A DNA stretch of 64,000 nt, taken from NCBI GenBank assembly GCA_016712265.1, contig JADJRJ010000030.1, positions 62,001-126,000 on the forward strand. Reading direction: 5' to 3'. The translations under genes were made by a program, and so were the position numbers. Positions 10,899-19,642 of the stretch are shown one piece after another. The DNA comes from Gemmatimonadota bacterium. Lineage in GTDB: Bacteria > Gemmatimonadota > Gemmatimonadetes > Gemmatimonadales > Gemmatimonadaceae. Each line of letters begins with the position of its first letter. Position 1 is the stretch's first letter. The notes under the pieces were generated by a model, which was not told the DNA's origin, made no database searches, and was given only the letters and a program-made list of their open reading frames with translations.

Positions 10899-11335
10899 GC
10901 AAGAATTGGGAAGAGGAGATGAAGAAGATCGACCGGCAGCTCGAGTCGATCTCGGACGAAGCGCTCCTCCCGGCGAAGACGGCGGCGACGCCGGCGGCGA
11001 AGGCGGTGGCCGTGGAGAAGCAGGCGAACACGAAAACCCTGGGGGTGATGCTGCGCCTGCTGCTCTCCCTGGCACTTGGCGTGGGGATCGTCTTCTGGCC
11101 GTACGGGACCCGGTGCGGGCTTCCGTTGTTTGGGTACCTGGCCGCGGCGGGACTCATCAGCGTGACGGGCGCCTGGTCCGCCATCTGGACCTGGCGCCAT
11201 CGCTCGGCGCGGGGACACCTCGTGGCGCTGGGGTTGGTGCTCTGGGGTGGCCTCCTCGCGGCCAACGAAATCCTGCCGCGCGTGGGGTACGCGCGGCCGA
11301 CGGAGGCACATCCTGCGGTGTGGCTCTGCGAATAA
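10895..11335 (+). CDS. Small membrane protein, unknown function
   Basis: Protein of 146 residues starting with GTG inside the stop of the response regulator (GTGA). Residues 1-50 are charged and polar, with KKIDRQLESISDEALLP as a likely helix on the cytoplasmic side. Three hydrophobic segments follow (LLLSLALGVGIVFWPYG, GYLAAAGLISVTGAWSAIW, LVALGLVLWGGLLAANEIL). No family is recognised. It closes the five-gene coupled run that begins with larE. Confidence 0.7.
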
Positions 11336-11390
11336 CCGCTGCGGGCACCGCGACCATCGCGGTGCCGTGGCCTGACCAAACACGCACATC

Positions 11391-12881
11391 ATGACGACCT
11401 TCAAGAACTTCATCGGCGGCCAGTGGGTCGAGCCGACGACTGGTGCCTTCTTCGAGAATCGGAATCCGGCGGACACGCGCGACGTGATCGGCCTCTTTCC
11501 ACGCTCCGGAGCCGACGATGTGGCCCGCGCCGTTGCTTCCGCCCAGCGCGGGTTCGCGCAATGGAGCCGCACGCCAGCGCCACTGCGTGGGGACATCCTG
11601 CGACGCGTTGGCGATATCCTGACGACGCGCAAGGAAGAACTCGCGAACCTGATGACGCGTGAGATGGGCAAGCCGCTCGCCGAGACCAGGGGTGACGTCC
11701 AGGAAGGGATCGATACCGCGTATTACGCGGCGGTGGAGGGAAGGCGCCTCTTCGGCCACACGGTGCCGTCCGAGCTGCGCAACAAGTGGGCGATGAGTTA
11801 TCGCCGCCCGATCGGGGTGTGCGGAATCATCACGCCATTCAACTTCCCGCTGGCCATCCCCACCTGGAAAATGTTCCCGGCGCTGGTGTGCGGAAACGCG
11901 TGCGTCTTCAAGCCGGCCGAGGACGTCCCGCATACGGGCCATGTGTTCGTGGAAGTCCTGCTGGAGGCCGGCCTGCCGCCCGAGGTGATCCAGCTGGTGC
12001 ACGGCTTTGGGGAGGACGTGGGGGCCACACTGGTCGCACATCCCCAGGTTCCTGTGATCTCGTTCACAGGATCCACCGAGACGGGAAGCAAGGTCGGCGA
12101 GACCTGTGGCCGGATGCACAAGCGTTTGTCGCTGGAGATGGGTGGCAAGAACGCCCAGATCGTGATGGACGACGCGGACCTGTCCCTGGCGCTCGAGGGG
12201 GTGTTGTGGGGTGCGTTTGGCACCACGGGGCAACGCTGCACGGCCACGAGTCGTCTCATCCTGCAGGAAGGGATTCACGACCGCTTCCTGGGGATGCTGG
12301 TGGATCGCGTGCGTTCCTTGCGTTTGGGTGACGGCCGCGTCGCCGGGACGGACGTGGGGCCGGTGATCCACGAGGAGTCGCTCAAGAAGGTGGAGCGGTA
12401 CGTGGAGATCGGTCGGTCAGAAGGGGCGCGGCTGGAGGTCGGTGGGTCGCGTGCGACGGGGGCAGGGCTGGAGCATGGGTTCTTCTTTGAACCGACGATT
12501 TTCTCAGCCGTTCGGCCGGGGTCGAGACTCGAGCAGGAGGAGATCTTTGGACCGGTCTTGTCGGTCGTGCGGGTGCGTGATGCGGATGAGGCGTTTGCCG
12601 TCAACAATGGGGTGAAGTACGGGCTTTCGTCCTCGGTCTACACCGGGAGCGTGCACACGTCGTTCCGTGCGCTGGCGGAACTCGACAACGGGATTACCTA
12701 CATCAACGCCCCAACGATTGGCGCTGAGGCCCACCTGCCGTTCGGCGGGGTGAAGCAGACAGGGAACGGCCACCGGGAAGGAGGGTGGGAGGTGTATGAG
12801 TTCTATTCGGAGACCAAGGTGTGTTACGTGGATTACTCCGGGGCGCTGCAGCGTGCCCAGATCGATACGTACGCGGACTAG
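11391..12881 (+). CDS. Aldehyde dehydrogenase (NAD(P)+-dependent)
   Basis: Protein of 496 residues of the aldehyde dehydrogenase superfamily, oxidising an aldehyde or semialdehyde to the acid. The NAD site FTGSTETGSKVG, catalytic Glu in LEMGGKN (about residue 248) and catalytic Cys in GQRCTATSR (about 283) are all present, as is the C-terminal EEIFGPVLSV motif. The N-terminus (NFIGGQWVEP) and the C-terminal LPFGGVKQTGNGHREGG resemble enzymes of the ketoglutarate-semialdehyde and aminoadipate-semialdehyde groups, but the substrate cannot be fixed from sequence. It stands as its own unit, with gaps of 55 and 45 bases. Confidence 0.92.
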   Translation: MTTFKNFIGGQWVEPTTGAFFENRNPADTRDVIGLFPRSGADDVARAVASAQRGFAQWSRTPAPLRGDILRRVGDILTTRKEELANLMTREMGKPLAETRGDVQEGIDTAYYAAVEGRRLFGHTVPSELRNKWAMSYRRPIGVCGIITPFNFPLAIPTWKMFPALVCGNACVFKPAEDVPHTGHVFVEVLLEAGLPPEVIQLVHGFGEDVGATLVAHPQVPVISFTGSTETGSKVGETCGRMHKRLSLEMGGKNAQIVMDDADLSLALEGVLWGAFGTTGQRCTATSRLILQEGIHDRFLGMLVDRVRSLRLGDGRVAGTDVGPVIHEESLKKVERYVEIGRSEGARLEVGGSRATGAGLEHGFFFEPTIFSAVRPGSRLEQEEIFGPVLSVVRVRDADEAFAVNNGVKYGLSSSVYTGSVHTSFRALAELDNGITYINAPTIGAEAHLPFGGVKQTGNGHREGGWEVYEFYSETKVCYVDYSGALQRAQIDTYAD

Positions 12882-12926
12882 GTCCCTTCCGTCGCCGGAA
12901 CGGACGCCATTAATTGCCCCCTCCCT

Positions 12927-13286
12927 ATGGACGTGACCCCAGCCGATCGTGAGGAGTTGGTGCGGCGCGTGTTACAACGCGCCGGCGGCGGCACGCGCCG
13001 GCACGGCAAGGTTAGGGAGGCCGGCGCGGCGACGGGTGGGACGGTGGTTCCCCCCGCGGCCCGGACCCCGGGGCAGCTGGTGATTCTCCACGCCGAGAGC
13101 ACGCCGGACCTGGCGTCGCGCTGGCGCCGAGCCCTGCCACCCGGCGTGGATGTGGGCCGGTTGGCCGTGGCCACGGAGGGACGTCACACGGTGGTGATCG
13201 CCGAGGTCCCCGAGGCCCTCGTCGCGGCCGCACGCCAGGCGGGGCTGGACATCGGGGCCCAATGCTCCACGCGAGCCCACGAATGA
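12927..13286 (+). CDS. Hypothetical protein (119 aa)
   Basis: Small protein with an N-terminal 50-residue part rich in Arg, Gly and Ala (likely disordered) and a compact C-terminal part with alternating strands and helices (LVILHAEST, HTVVIAEVPEALVAAARQAGL). No family recognised. It overlaps lepB by 4 bases (ATGA), so it is translated with the signal peptidase. The upstream gap contains ATTAATT, a possible promoter element. Confidence 0.65.
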   Translation: MDVTPADREELVRRVLQRAGGGTRRHGKVREAGAATGGTVVPPAARTPGQLVILHAESTPDLASRWRRALPPGVDVGRLAVATEGRHTVVIAEVPEALVAAARQAGLDIGAQCSTRAHE

Positions 13287-14068
13287 GCGAGAGCACGCGC
13301 GCAGCCGCTGACGCAGCCGGCCTGGCGATTACCGCCGAGCAAAAGGCCGAGGCGCTGACGCGCGTCAATACCCGTCGTTTTCGCCCGTGGCCGTTCCTGT
13401 GGGAGTGGGCCCGCTCCCTGGTCCTCGCGCTGCTGATGTTCTTCTTTCTCCATGTGTTCATCATGGAGGCCTTCAAGATCCCCAGCGGGTCCATGGAGGG
13501 CACCCTTCGGGTTGGGGATTTCCTCCTGGTGAACAAGCTGGTGTACGGGGCGGAACTTCCGGTCGCGGGTAAACGGCTGCCAGCGCTGCGTCAGCCCGAT
13601 CGTGGCGACGTCGTGGTCTTCAAGTTCCCGCCGGATCCCACCAAGAACTTCGTCAAGCGTCTTGTTGGACTCGCGGGGGACACCCTGGAAATGAAGAGTG
13701 GGGTGCTGATCCGGAATGGCGTTCGGGTGGAGGAGCGGTATGTCTCGCACGAGGCGCCGGACACGGATCCCGGTGGAGAGGAGTTCCGCTGGCAGCGGGA
13801 CCACCTGGTGCAGACCGCATACGCGGAGCGCTCCTATATGCCGTCACGCGACAACTGGGGGCCGCTCGTTGTCCCGGCGAAGCACTATTTCATGCTCGGG
13901 GATAACCGCGACAACTCGTATGACAGCAGGTATTGGGGATTCGTCTCGGATTCCCTCATTCGTGGCCAGCCGCTCGTGGTGTACTACAGCTATTCCCCGG
14001 ACTCGACCGATGGGGCGGCCTGGCTGACCAATGTCCGTTGGTCCCGCCTTGGGCGCCGGATCCGCTAG
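13283..14068 (+). CDS. lepB: Signal peptidase I
   Basis: Membrane-bound serine protease that removes signal peptides from exported proteins. The 261-residue protein has one transmembrane helix (LVLALLMFFFLHVFIM, about 44-60). It carries the catalytic Ser in PSGSMEGTL (about S70), the catalytic Lys in NFVKRLVG (about K125) and the C-terminal GDNRDNSYDSR box of the S26 family. The ATG at 13283 is chosen over the one at 13262 because it overlaps the upstream stop. It is directly followed by the sigma factor gene. Confidence 0.95.
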   Translation: MSESTRAAADAAGLAITAEQKAEALTRVNTRRFRPWPFLWEWARSLVLALLMFFFLHVFIMEAFKIPSGSMEGTLRVGDFLLVNKLVYGAELPVAGKRLPALRQPDRGDVVVFKFPPDPTKNFVKRLVGLAGDTLEMKSGVLIRNGVRVEERYVSHEAPDTDPGGEEFRWQRDHLVQTAYAERSYMPSRDNWGPLVVPAKHYFMLGDNRDNSYDSRYWGFVSDSLIRGQPLVVYYSYSPDSTDGAAWLTNVRWSRLGRRIR

Positions 14069-14096
14069 CTTTCGCCCTCCGCCCCAGCCCCGCCGC

Positions 14097-15023
14097 GTGA
14101 CCGATCCGTACCTTCCACCTGTTGAACCGCCGGACGCTCCCGCGCCGCCACGCCGCAAGGCAGTCGGCAACGGTCGCCTGAGCAAGCGATCCGCGTTCGA
14201 GGAAGGGTCCCTCGATCAATATCTCCGCGACATCTCGGCGTACCCGCTGATCACGCGTGAGGACGAGGTGGAGTTGGCCGGACGCATTCGCACGGGTGAT
14301 GAGGAAGCGCTCGACAAGCTGGTGCGCTCCAACCTGCGATTTGTCGTCTCGGTGGCCAAGAAGTACCAGAACCAGGGCGTGTCGCTGTCGGACCTGATCA
14401 ACGAGGGCAACCTCGGCTTGATTCGCGCCGCCCACAAGTTCGACGAGACCAAGGGGATCAAGTTCATCTCGTATGCGGTGTGGTGGATTCGGCAGGCCAT
14501 CCTCCAGGCGCTCGCCGAGCAGTCGCGCATCGTGCGGGTCCCGCTCAATCGGGCCGGCACGCTGCACCGCATCGGCAAGCGGGCAAACGCGCTGTTGCAG
14601 GAGCTCGGGCGCGAGGCCACCCACGCCGAGATTGCCGACGGGATGGACATCACGGTCGAGGAAGTGGCCAAGACGATGTCGATCGCCCAGGCGCACCTGA
14701 GCCTCGATGCGCCGCTTTCGCAGGGCGAGGACAACAACCTCCTCGATTACCTGCCGGACAACCTCAACCCGACACCGGACGAGCAGACCTTCGAGAAGGC
14801 GCTGACGCAGTCGATCGAAGATGCGCTGGGAAGCCTGAAGGAACGTGAGGCCAAGATCCTGCGGCTGTACTTCGGACTGGAAGGGGAGGAGCCGATGACC
14901 CTGGAACAGATCGGGGCCCTCCTCGGGATCACGCGCGAGCGGGTGCGCCAGATCAAGGAAAAAGCGCTCTCGCGCTTGCGCCATGTGAGTCGCGCGCGCG
15001 CCCTGGAGTCGTACCTCGGGTAG
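14097..15023 (+). CDS. RNA polymerase sigma factor, RpoD/SigA group
   Basis: Sigma-70 family protein of about 308 residues. It has region 1.2 (DQYLRDISAYPLITREDE), region 2 with the NLRFVVSVAKKY and SYAVWWIRQAI motifs, region 3 (HAEIADGMDITVEEV) and region 4 with the helix-turn-helix EQIGALLGITRERVRQIK. Region 1.1 and the large non-conserved insert are lacking, as in short primary or group 2 sigma factors of several phyla. The start is uncertain: GTG 14097 is preferred because it lies beyond lepB, but an ATG at 14031 inside lepB is in frame and would add 22 residues. Confidence 0.9.
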   Translation: MTDPYLPPVEPPDAPAPPRRKAVGNGRLSKRSAFEEGSLDQYLRDISAYPLITREDEVELAGRIRTGDEEALDKLVRSNLRFVVSVAKKYQNQGVSLSDLINEGNLGLIRAAHKFDETKGIKFISYAVWWIRQAILQALAEQSRIVRVPLNRAGTLHRIGKRANALLQELGREATHAEIADGMDITVEEVAKTMSIAQAHLSLDAPLSQGEDNNLLDYLPDNLNPTPDEQTFEKALTQSIEDALGSLKEREAKILRLYFGLEGEEPMTLEQIGALLGITRERVRQIKEKALSRLRHVSRARALESYLG

Positions 15024-15027
15024 CCCC

Positions 15028-15477
15028 GTGCCCCCCGATGTAGATCCGCAGGGCCGCGACGCCCTTGTCCGTGAGTCAAACACCGACCTGCCGCTGCGCT
15101 TTCCCGGCGTTGGCGTTGCCCTGCGTATCGCCGCACGAGCCCTGACCGTGCGATGCCCGCAATGTGGCGGGCGACCCGTCCTGGTTCACTGGTGGCGGAT
15201 GCGCGCGACCTGCGGGAGCTGCGGCCTGGACCTGCAACGTGGCGAGGCCGACTACTTCATCGGGTCCATGATGTTCAACCTGGTGCTCGGGGAGGGGGTC
15301 TTTGTGCTCGCCCTCCTGGGGAGCATGGCGGCGCGCTGGCCTGAGGTGCCATGGGACGCCTTGCAGGTGATGGTCCCCCTGGGGCTGGTCGTGACCCCGG
15401 CGATCCTCTTCCCGATCTCCAAGCTCGCCTGGCTGGGTTTTGACCTCGCGCTGCGTCCGGAGCGGCCCGCGAGCTGA
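15028..15477 (+). CDS. DUF983 family membrane protein
   Basis: Protein of 149 residues with two CxxC zinc-ribbon-like pairs (RCPQCGG, TCGSCGLDL) followed by two transmembrane helices (LVLGEGVFVLALLGSMAA, MVPLGLVVTPAILFPISKLAW). This order is typical of DUF983 proteins. The short motif GEADYFIGSMMFN between ribbon and membrane is a family hallmark. Function unknown. It begins with GTG four bases after the sigma factor stop. Confidence 0.8.
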   Translation: MPPDVDPQGRDALVRESNTDLPLRFPGVGVALRIAARALTVRCPQCGGRPVLVHWWRMRATCGSCGLDLQRGEADYFIGSMMFNLVLGEGVFVLALLGSMAARWPEVPWDALQVMVPLGLVVTPAILFPISKLAWLGFDLALRPERPAS

Positions 15478-15508
15478 CCGCGGTCGTGTGCGGTAGGGAT
15501 CGGCTGCG

Positions 15509-15520
15509 TATTTTGTCCCC
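15509..15520 (+). promoter_or_regulatory. Possible -10 element for leaderless yajQ message
   Basis: TATTTT lies exactly six bases before the yajQ ATG. Transcription would begin at or next to the start codon, leaving no room for a ribosome binding site, and none is visible. The hexamer 17 bases upstream (GTGTGC) is a poor -35. Confidence 0.35.
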
Positions 15521-16021
15521 ATGGCTGACAACTACTCATTCGACGTGACCACCGGGGTCGACCTGCAGGAGGTCGACAACGCCGTGAACCAGGCGCAGAA
15601 GGAGGTCGCGCAGCGCTACGACTTCAAGGGATCGAAGGCGTCGATCGCCTTCACGCGTGCAGACGGCAAGCTGGAACTCGTTGCCGACGACGACTTCAGG
15701 ATGCGGGCGTTGTACGACATCCTGCTCACCAAGTTGATCAAGCGCGGCGTGCCCGTGAAGAACCTCGACGAGGGCGAGATCATTGCCGCCGGCGGCGATA
15801 CGGTGAAGAAGACCGTCGGCCTCACGATGGCCCTCGATGGGGAGACCGCCAAGAAGGTCTCGGCGGCGATCAAGGAGGCCAAGCTCAAGAAGGTCCAGGC
15901 CTCCATCCAGGGGGACCAGGTGCGGGTGGCGTCTCCCTCCAAGGACGAACTGCAGGGCGCCATCGCGCTGCTGCGCGGCAAGGACTTCGGGGTCGAACTG
16001 AAGTTCGGCAACTTCCGCTGA
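15521..16021 (+). CDS. yajQ: YajQ family nucleotide-binding protein
   Basis: Protein of 166 residues, matching the YajQ/XC_3703 family along its full length: N-terminal SFDVTTGVDLQEVDNAVNQA, the RYDFKGS motif and the C-terminal VASPSKDELQGAI. Members bind cyclic di-GMP or GTP and act as effectors in some species. This makes it a candidate effector for the HD-GYP protein at 5042-6241, although no direct link is shown. A likely leaderless promoter precedes it, and the stop overlaps the next ATG by one base. Confidence 0.93.
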   Translation: MADNYSFDVTTGVDLQEVDNAVNQAQKEVAQRYDFKGSKASIAFTRADGKLELVADDDFRMRALYDILLTKLIKRGVPVKNLDEGEIIAAGGDTVKKTVGLTMALDGETAKKVSAAIKEAKLKKVQASIQGDQVRVASPSKDELQGAIALLRGKDFGVELKFGNFR

Positions 16022-16977
16022 TGACTCTCACCTTGCCCTTTGCCCCGCGCCGGGTGGTGATCGGGGCGAATGCCCACGCGGAACTCGCGGCCTGGCTCCG
16101 CGTCCAGCGTCCGGAGCTTGAGGTGCGTGGTGCGCCGGTCGCCGCCGTGACGGACGCCGACCTGGCGTGGGGCGAGGTCTACGTGGGGTTCCGGCGCCCG
16201 TCCACGCCAACGCTTGGCAACATCCGCTGGGTGCATTGCACCGGGGCGGGGGTCGATGCGTGGATGGCCCCGGTGGAAATCAGTCGCGAGGTCTTGCTCA
16301 CACGCACGCCGGAGTCCTTTGGGCCGGCGATTGCGGAATGGGCCTTGTCGCGCGCGCTCTGTTTTCGGCTCGACATCATGGGGCTCGCGCGCGCGCAGGC
16401 GGCGCATGAATGGACCGGCCGCGACATTCCCACGCTCGCCGGGACGCGCGTGCTGGCGGTGGGCACCGGTGACGTCGGCAGCGCCGTCGCGCGGGCCTTT
16501 GGCGGGCTCGGTTGCACGGTGACCGGCGTGTCCCGCACGGGTCGCGCGACGGAGCCTGCCTTTCGCGCCGTGTACCCGGTCACGGCGCTGTCACATCTCG
16601 TGGGTGAGGCGGACTGGATCGTGCTGACGCTGCCCAACACGCCGGCGACGTATCACCTGTTCGACCGGGAGCTTCTGCGGCGCTGTCGTGGCGCGGTACT
16701 GCTTAACGCGGGACGCGGTGCCGTGGTGGACGAAGCCGTCCTCCCGGAGGCGTTGGAGGCGGGATGGTTGTCCGGGGCGGCCCTGGATGTGTTCGAGGTC
16801 GAGCCGCTGCCGTCCACGAGCCCGCTCTGGGACCACCCGCGCGTGATGATCTCGCCGCACGCCTCGGGGCCGACGACCACACATGGGGCAGGGATCGGGT
16901 TTCTCGAGTGCCTCGCCGACCTCGAGGCGGGACGACTCCCGTCGCGCTGGGTGGTGGATCGCGAGCGTGGCTACTGA
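16021..16977 (+). CDS. D-isomer-specific 2-hydroxyacid dehydrogenase
   Basis: NAD(P)-dependent oxidoreductase of 318 residues. The Rossmann motif GTGDVGS is near residue 145. The catalytic set of the family is visible: Arg in LLNAGRGAVVDE, Glu in FEVEPLP and His in ISPHASG near 280. The N-terminal substrate domain is divergent, and the protein most resembles the GhrA/GyaR-type hydroxypyruvate or glyoxylate reductases. The exact substrate is unknown. It overlaps rimO by one base (TGATG). Confidence 0.87.
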   Translation: MTLTLPFAPRRVVIGANAHAELAAWLRVQRPELEVRGAPVAAVTDADLAWGEVYVGFRRPSTPTLGNIRWVHCTGAGVDAWMAPVEISREVLLTRTPESFGPAIAEWALSRALCFRLDIMGLARAQAAHEWTGRDIPTLAGTRVLAVGTGDVGSAVARAFGGLGCTVTGVSRTGRATEPAFRAVYPVTALSHLVGEADWIVLTLPNTPATYHLFDRELLRRCRGAVLLNAGRGAVVDEAVLPEALEAGWLSGAALDVFEVEPLPSTSPLWDHPRVMISPHASGPTTTHGAGIGFLECLADLEAGRLPSRWVVDRERGY

Positions 16978-18374
16978 TGCGCTTTCATGTCGTCACGTTG
17001 GGGTGTGACAAGAACACCGTCGATACGGAACGCTATGTCGCCGAGCTGGTCGCGCATGGCGGCGAGACCAGTGGCCTCGACGGGGCGGAGCTGATCGTCG
17101 TGAATACGTGCGGCTTCATCGACGCCGCCAAGAAGGAATCGATCGACGCGATTGTGGAGGCCGCTCGCCGCAAGGAGGCGGGGTCCTGCCGGATGGTCGC
17201 GGCCGTGGGCTGCATGGTTCAGCGGCACAAGGACGAGTTGCGGGAGGCGCTGCCCGAGGTCGACCTGTTCCTCGGCACGTCGGAAGCCGACCGGTTGATC
17301 GAGGAAGTGGGGGCGCGCGGATTGCTGGGCGACGCGCCGTCACTGGTGCACCCGGGGGTGCGGCTCTACACCGGCGACCTGCCCCACGTGCGCTACCTCA
17401 AGGTGTCCGAGGGGTGTGACCACGGATGCGCGTTCTGCGCGATCCCGCTCATGCGGGGCAAACATCGGTCCTTTGGTCTCGACACCCTGGTCCACGAGGC
17501 CCAGCTGCTCGAGGCGCAGGGAGCGCGGGAAGTAAACCTGGTGGCGCAGGACCTCGCGCACTACGGGCGCGACGGCCGTGACGGACGCAGCCTCGCGGCG
17601 CTGTTGCGTACCCTGGTGGCCGAGACGTCGATCCCGTGGTTCCGGCTGCTCTACATTTACAGTGCCGGGCTCACCGATGAAGTGATCGACCTCGTGGCCC
17701 GTGAGCCGCGGATCGTGCCCTACCTCGACATCCCCATGCAGCATGCCTCGGATACGGTGCTCGCCCGGATGCGCCGCCCGGAGCGTCAGGCGCGCCAGCG
17801 GGAGAAGATCCGCGAACTCCGGGCGCGAATTCCCGGGCTTGCGATCCGCACGACGGTGATCGTCGGCTTTCCGGGGGAAACCGACGCCGAATTTGGCGAG
17901 CTCCTCGAATTCCTCGATGAGGTGCAGCTGGAGCGCGTCGGGGCGTTCACCTATTCCCCGCAGGAGGGGACGCGCGCAGCCGACATGGTCGACGACGTGC
18001 CGGACGGTCTCAAACGCGAGCGACTCGAACAGGTGCAGGAACTTCAGCGGCAGGTCACGGCCGAGCGTTACGCTGCGCTGCTCGGGCGGCGGGTGTCCGC
18101 CATCATTGATCGGAAGGGCAACGCAGGGCGAGCGGTGCAGGCACGGACCACGGCCCAGGCGGATGACATCGACGGCGTGACCTGGGTCGACACCGACGCC
18201 CCGCCCGGCACCATTGTTGAGGTGGAGCTCACGGACGTCGTGGACGACCACGACTTTCAGGGCACCGTCACGCGCACCCTTACCCCGGTCCCCGCGACGC
18301 GGGCGACTGGCCGAACGCTGCCGGTCGTTGGACTTGGGGCCGACGCGGCGTTCGGGCGATCGCCGGCCAGGTGA
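16977..18374 (+). CDS. rimO: Ribosomal protein uS12 methylthiotransferase RimO
   Basis: Radical-SAM enzyme that adds a methylthio group to an Asp of ribosomal protein uS12. The 465 residues include the N-terminal MTTase domain with its cluster Cys residues (TLGCDKNTVDTE, NTCGFID, GCMV), the radical-SAM CxxxCxxC motif (CDHGCAFC near 147-154), and a C-terminal TRAM domain. The start is ATG 16977, overlapping the upstream stop; the frame is open 71 codons further upstream but without homology. After the TRAM domain come about 30 extra residues rich in Thr and Arg. The stop overlaps the next GTG (GTGA). Confidence 0.95.
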   Translation: MRFHVVTLGCDKNTVDTERYVAELVAHGGETSGLDGAELIVVNTCGFIDAAKKESIDAIVEAARRKEAGSCRMVAAVGCMVQRHKDELREALPEVDLFLGTSEADRLIEEVGARGLLGDAPSLVHPGVRLYTGDLPHVRYLKVSEGCDHGCAFCAIPLMRGKHRSFGLDTLVHEAQLLEAQGAREVNLVAQDLAHYGRDGRDGRSLAALLRTLVAETSIPWFRLLYIYSAGLTDEVIDLVAREPRIVPYLDIPMQHASDTVLARMRRPERQARQREKIRELRARIPGLAIRTTVIVGFPGETDAEFGELLEFLDEVQLERVGAFTYSPQEGTRAADMVDDVPDGLKRERLEQVQELQRQVTAERYAALLGRRVSAIIDRKGNAGRAVQARTTAQADDIDGVTWVDTDAPPGTIVEVELTDVVDDHDFQGTVTRTLTPVPATRATGRTLPVVGLGADAAFGRSPAR

Positions 18375-19612
18375 AGGCCCTCGCGGTCGCGCTCCTCGTC
18401 GCTTGGGGAGTCCGGGACGCACGGGTTCACGGTTCTCCAGCGGTTCGCCCGCCGCAACCCGGACCGACCATTCGGGCGCCCCGCGAGATACGCGTGGTGC
18501 TCGGGTCTGGCGTGGCATCCCTCGGCGTTGGCGGCCCTGCGCCATGGCGGTTGCTCGATGCGTGGGGACGGGTGCACGCGCGAGGATCGCGCGCTGGAGA
18601 ATGGCGCATCGAGCGTGATGGCCGTCGCCTGCGTGGTGTGCAGGTGGCCACCGGTCGGGCGACGGCATGGAGCGACCAACCGTTTGCCGTCCAGGCAGAT
18701 GCGGACGAGGCGGGAGGTGGTCGCGTGAGTTGGGAGACCAGGCGGTACCGAGGCGAACTGCGATACCTCGCGACCGATACGGCGGTCCTTGTAGCCAACG
18801 TGTTACCGATCGAGGAGTACCTGCGCGGCGTGGTCCCCCTCGAAATTGGGCCGCGGGGGAGCGGCGAACGGGCGGCGGTGGAGGCGCAGGCGATTGCTGC
18901 CCGGTCTTATACCGTCGTGCGTGCGCTGGAAGGAGTGACGCGCGCGTGGGATCTCACCTCGCGTTCCGTGGATCAGGTCTATGGAGGATCGGACGCGGAG
19001 TCGGCGGTGGCGGACGCCGCGATCACGGCGACCGAGGGAATCGTGCTTTCGTATCGAGGGCAAGTGGTGCGGGCACCGTATCACTCCACGTGCGGTGGGG
19101 CGACGGCGGCACCGGATGAAGTCTTCGCGGGCGCCGGGGAAGGGTATCTCCGGTCCGTGTCGGATCGCGTGCCAGGGACGGATCGTGCGTGGTGCGAGAT
19201 TTCTCCCCGCTTCCGTTGGGAGCGATCGTGGTCCCAGCAGGAACTGGTGACGACGGTGACGCGGAGTGCGGAGGGACGTGGGGTCGGTGCGATTCACGGC
19301 GTTGAGGAGGCCGGAACAACCGCATCCGGTCGGCTCGCCGGGCTCCGACTCGCGACGGATCGAGGGACGATCGTCCTCCGCGGCAACGCGCTGCGTTTTG
19401 CCTTGGCGACGGCCGGTGGCGAGATCCTGCCGTCGACCTATGTTTCGGCGGATTGGTCGGCGACGCAGGGGCTGACCATGCGGGGACGGGGCAACGGGCA
19501 CGGGGTGGGGATGTGTCAGTGGGGTGCCATCGCCCGCGCGCGCGCAGGGGCCGATGCGGCCACGATCCTGCTGGCCTATTACCCTGGAACCACCCTGTCG
19601 CGTGTGCGGTAG
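18371..19612 (+). CDS. SpoIID/LytB domain protein, exported
   Basis: Protein of 413 residues with a hydrophobic N-terminus that may act as a signal peptide. The SpoIID domain is recognisable by IEEYLRGVVPLEI, EAQAIAARSYTV and the C-terminal GRGNGHGVGMCQWGA. SpoIID is a lytic transglycosylase acting on denuded peptidoglycan during engulfment. In non-sporulating Gram-negatives related proteins have cell wall roles that are less well defined. The key Glu context (VAEAQ-like, here VEAQAIAARSY) is kept. It starts with GTG overlapping rimO. Confidence 0.87.
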   Translation: MKALAVALLVAWGVRDARVHGSPAVRPPQPGPTIRAPREIRVVLGSGVASLGVGGPAPWRLLDAWGRVHARGSRAGEWRIERDGRRLRGVQVATGRATAWSDQPFAVQADADEAGGGRVSWETRRYRGELRYLATDTAVLVANVLPIEEYLRGVVPLEIGPRGSGERAAVEAQAIAARSYTVVRALEGVTRAWDLTSRSVDQVYGGSDAESAVADAAITATEGIVLSYRGQVVRAPYHSTCGGATAAPDEVFAGAGEGYLRSVSDRVPGTDRAWCEISPRFRWERSWSQQELVTTVTRSAEGRGVGAIHGVEEAGTTASGRLAGLRLATDRGTIVLRGNALRFALATAGGEILPSTYVSADWSATQGLTMRGRGNGHGVGMCQWGAIARARAGADAATILLAYYPGTTLSRVR

Positions 19613-19642
19613 GCGACCGGTCCTGCTGCGCGGAGCGTTGAG

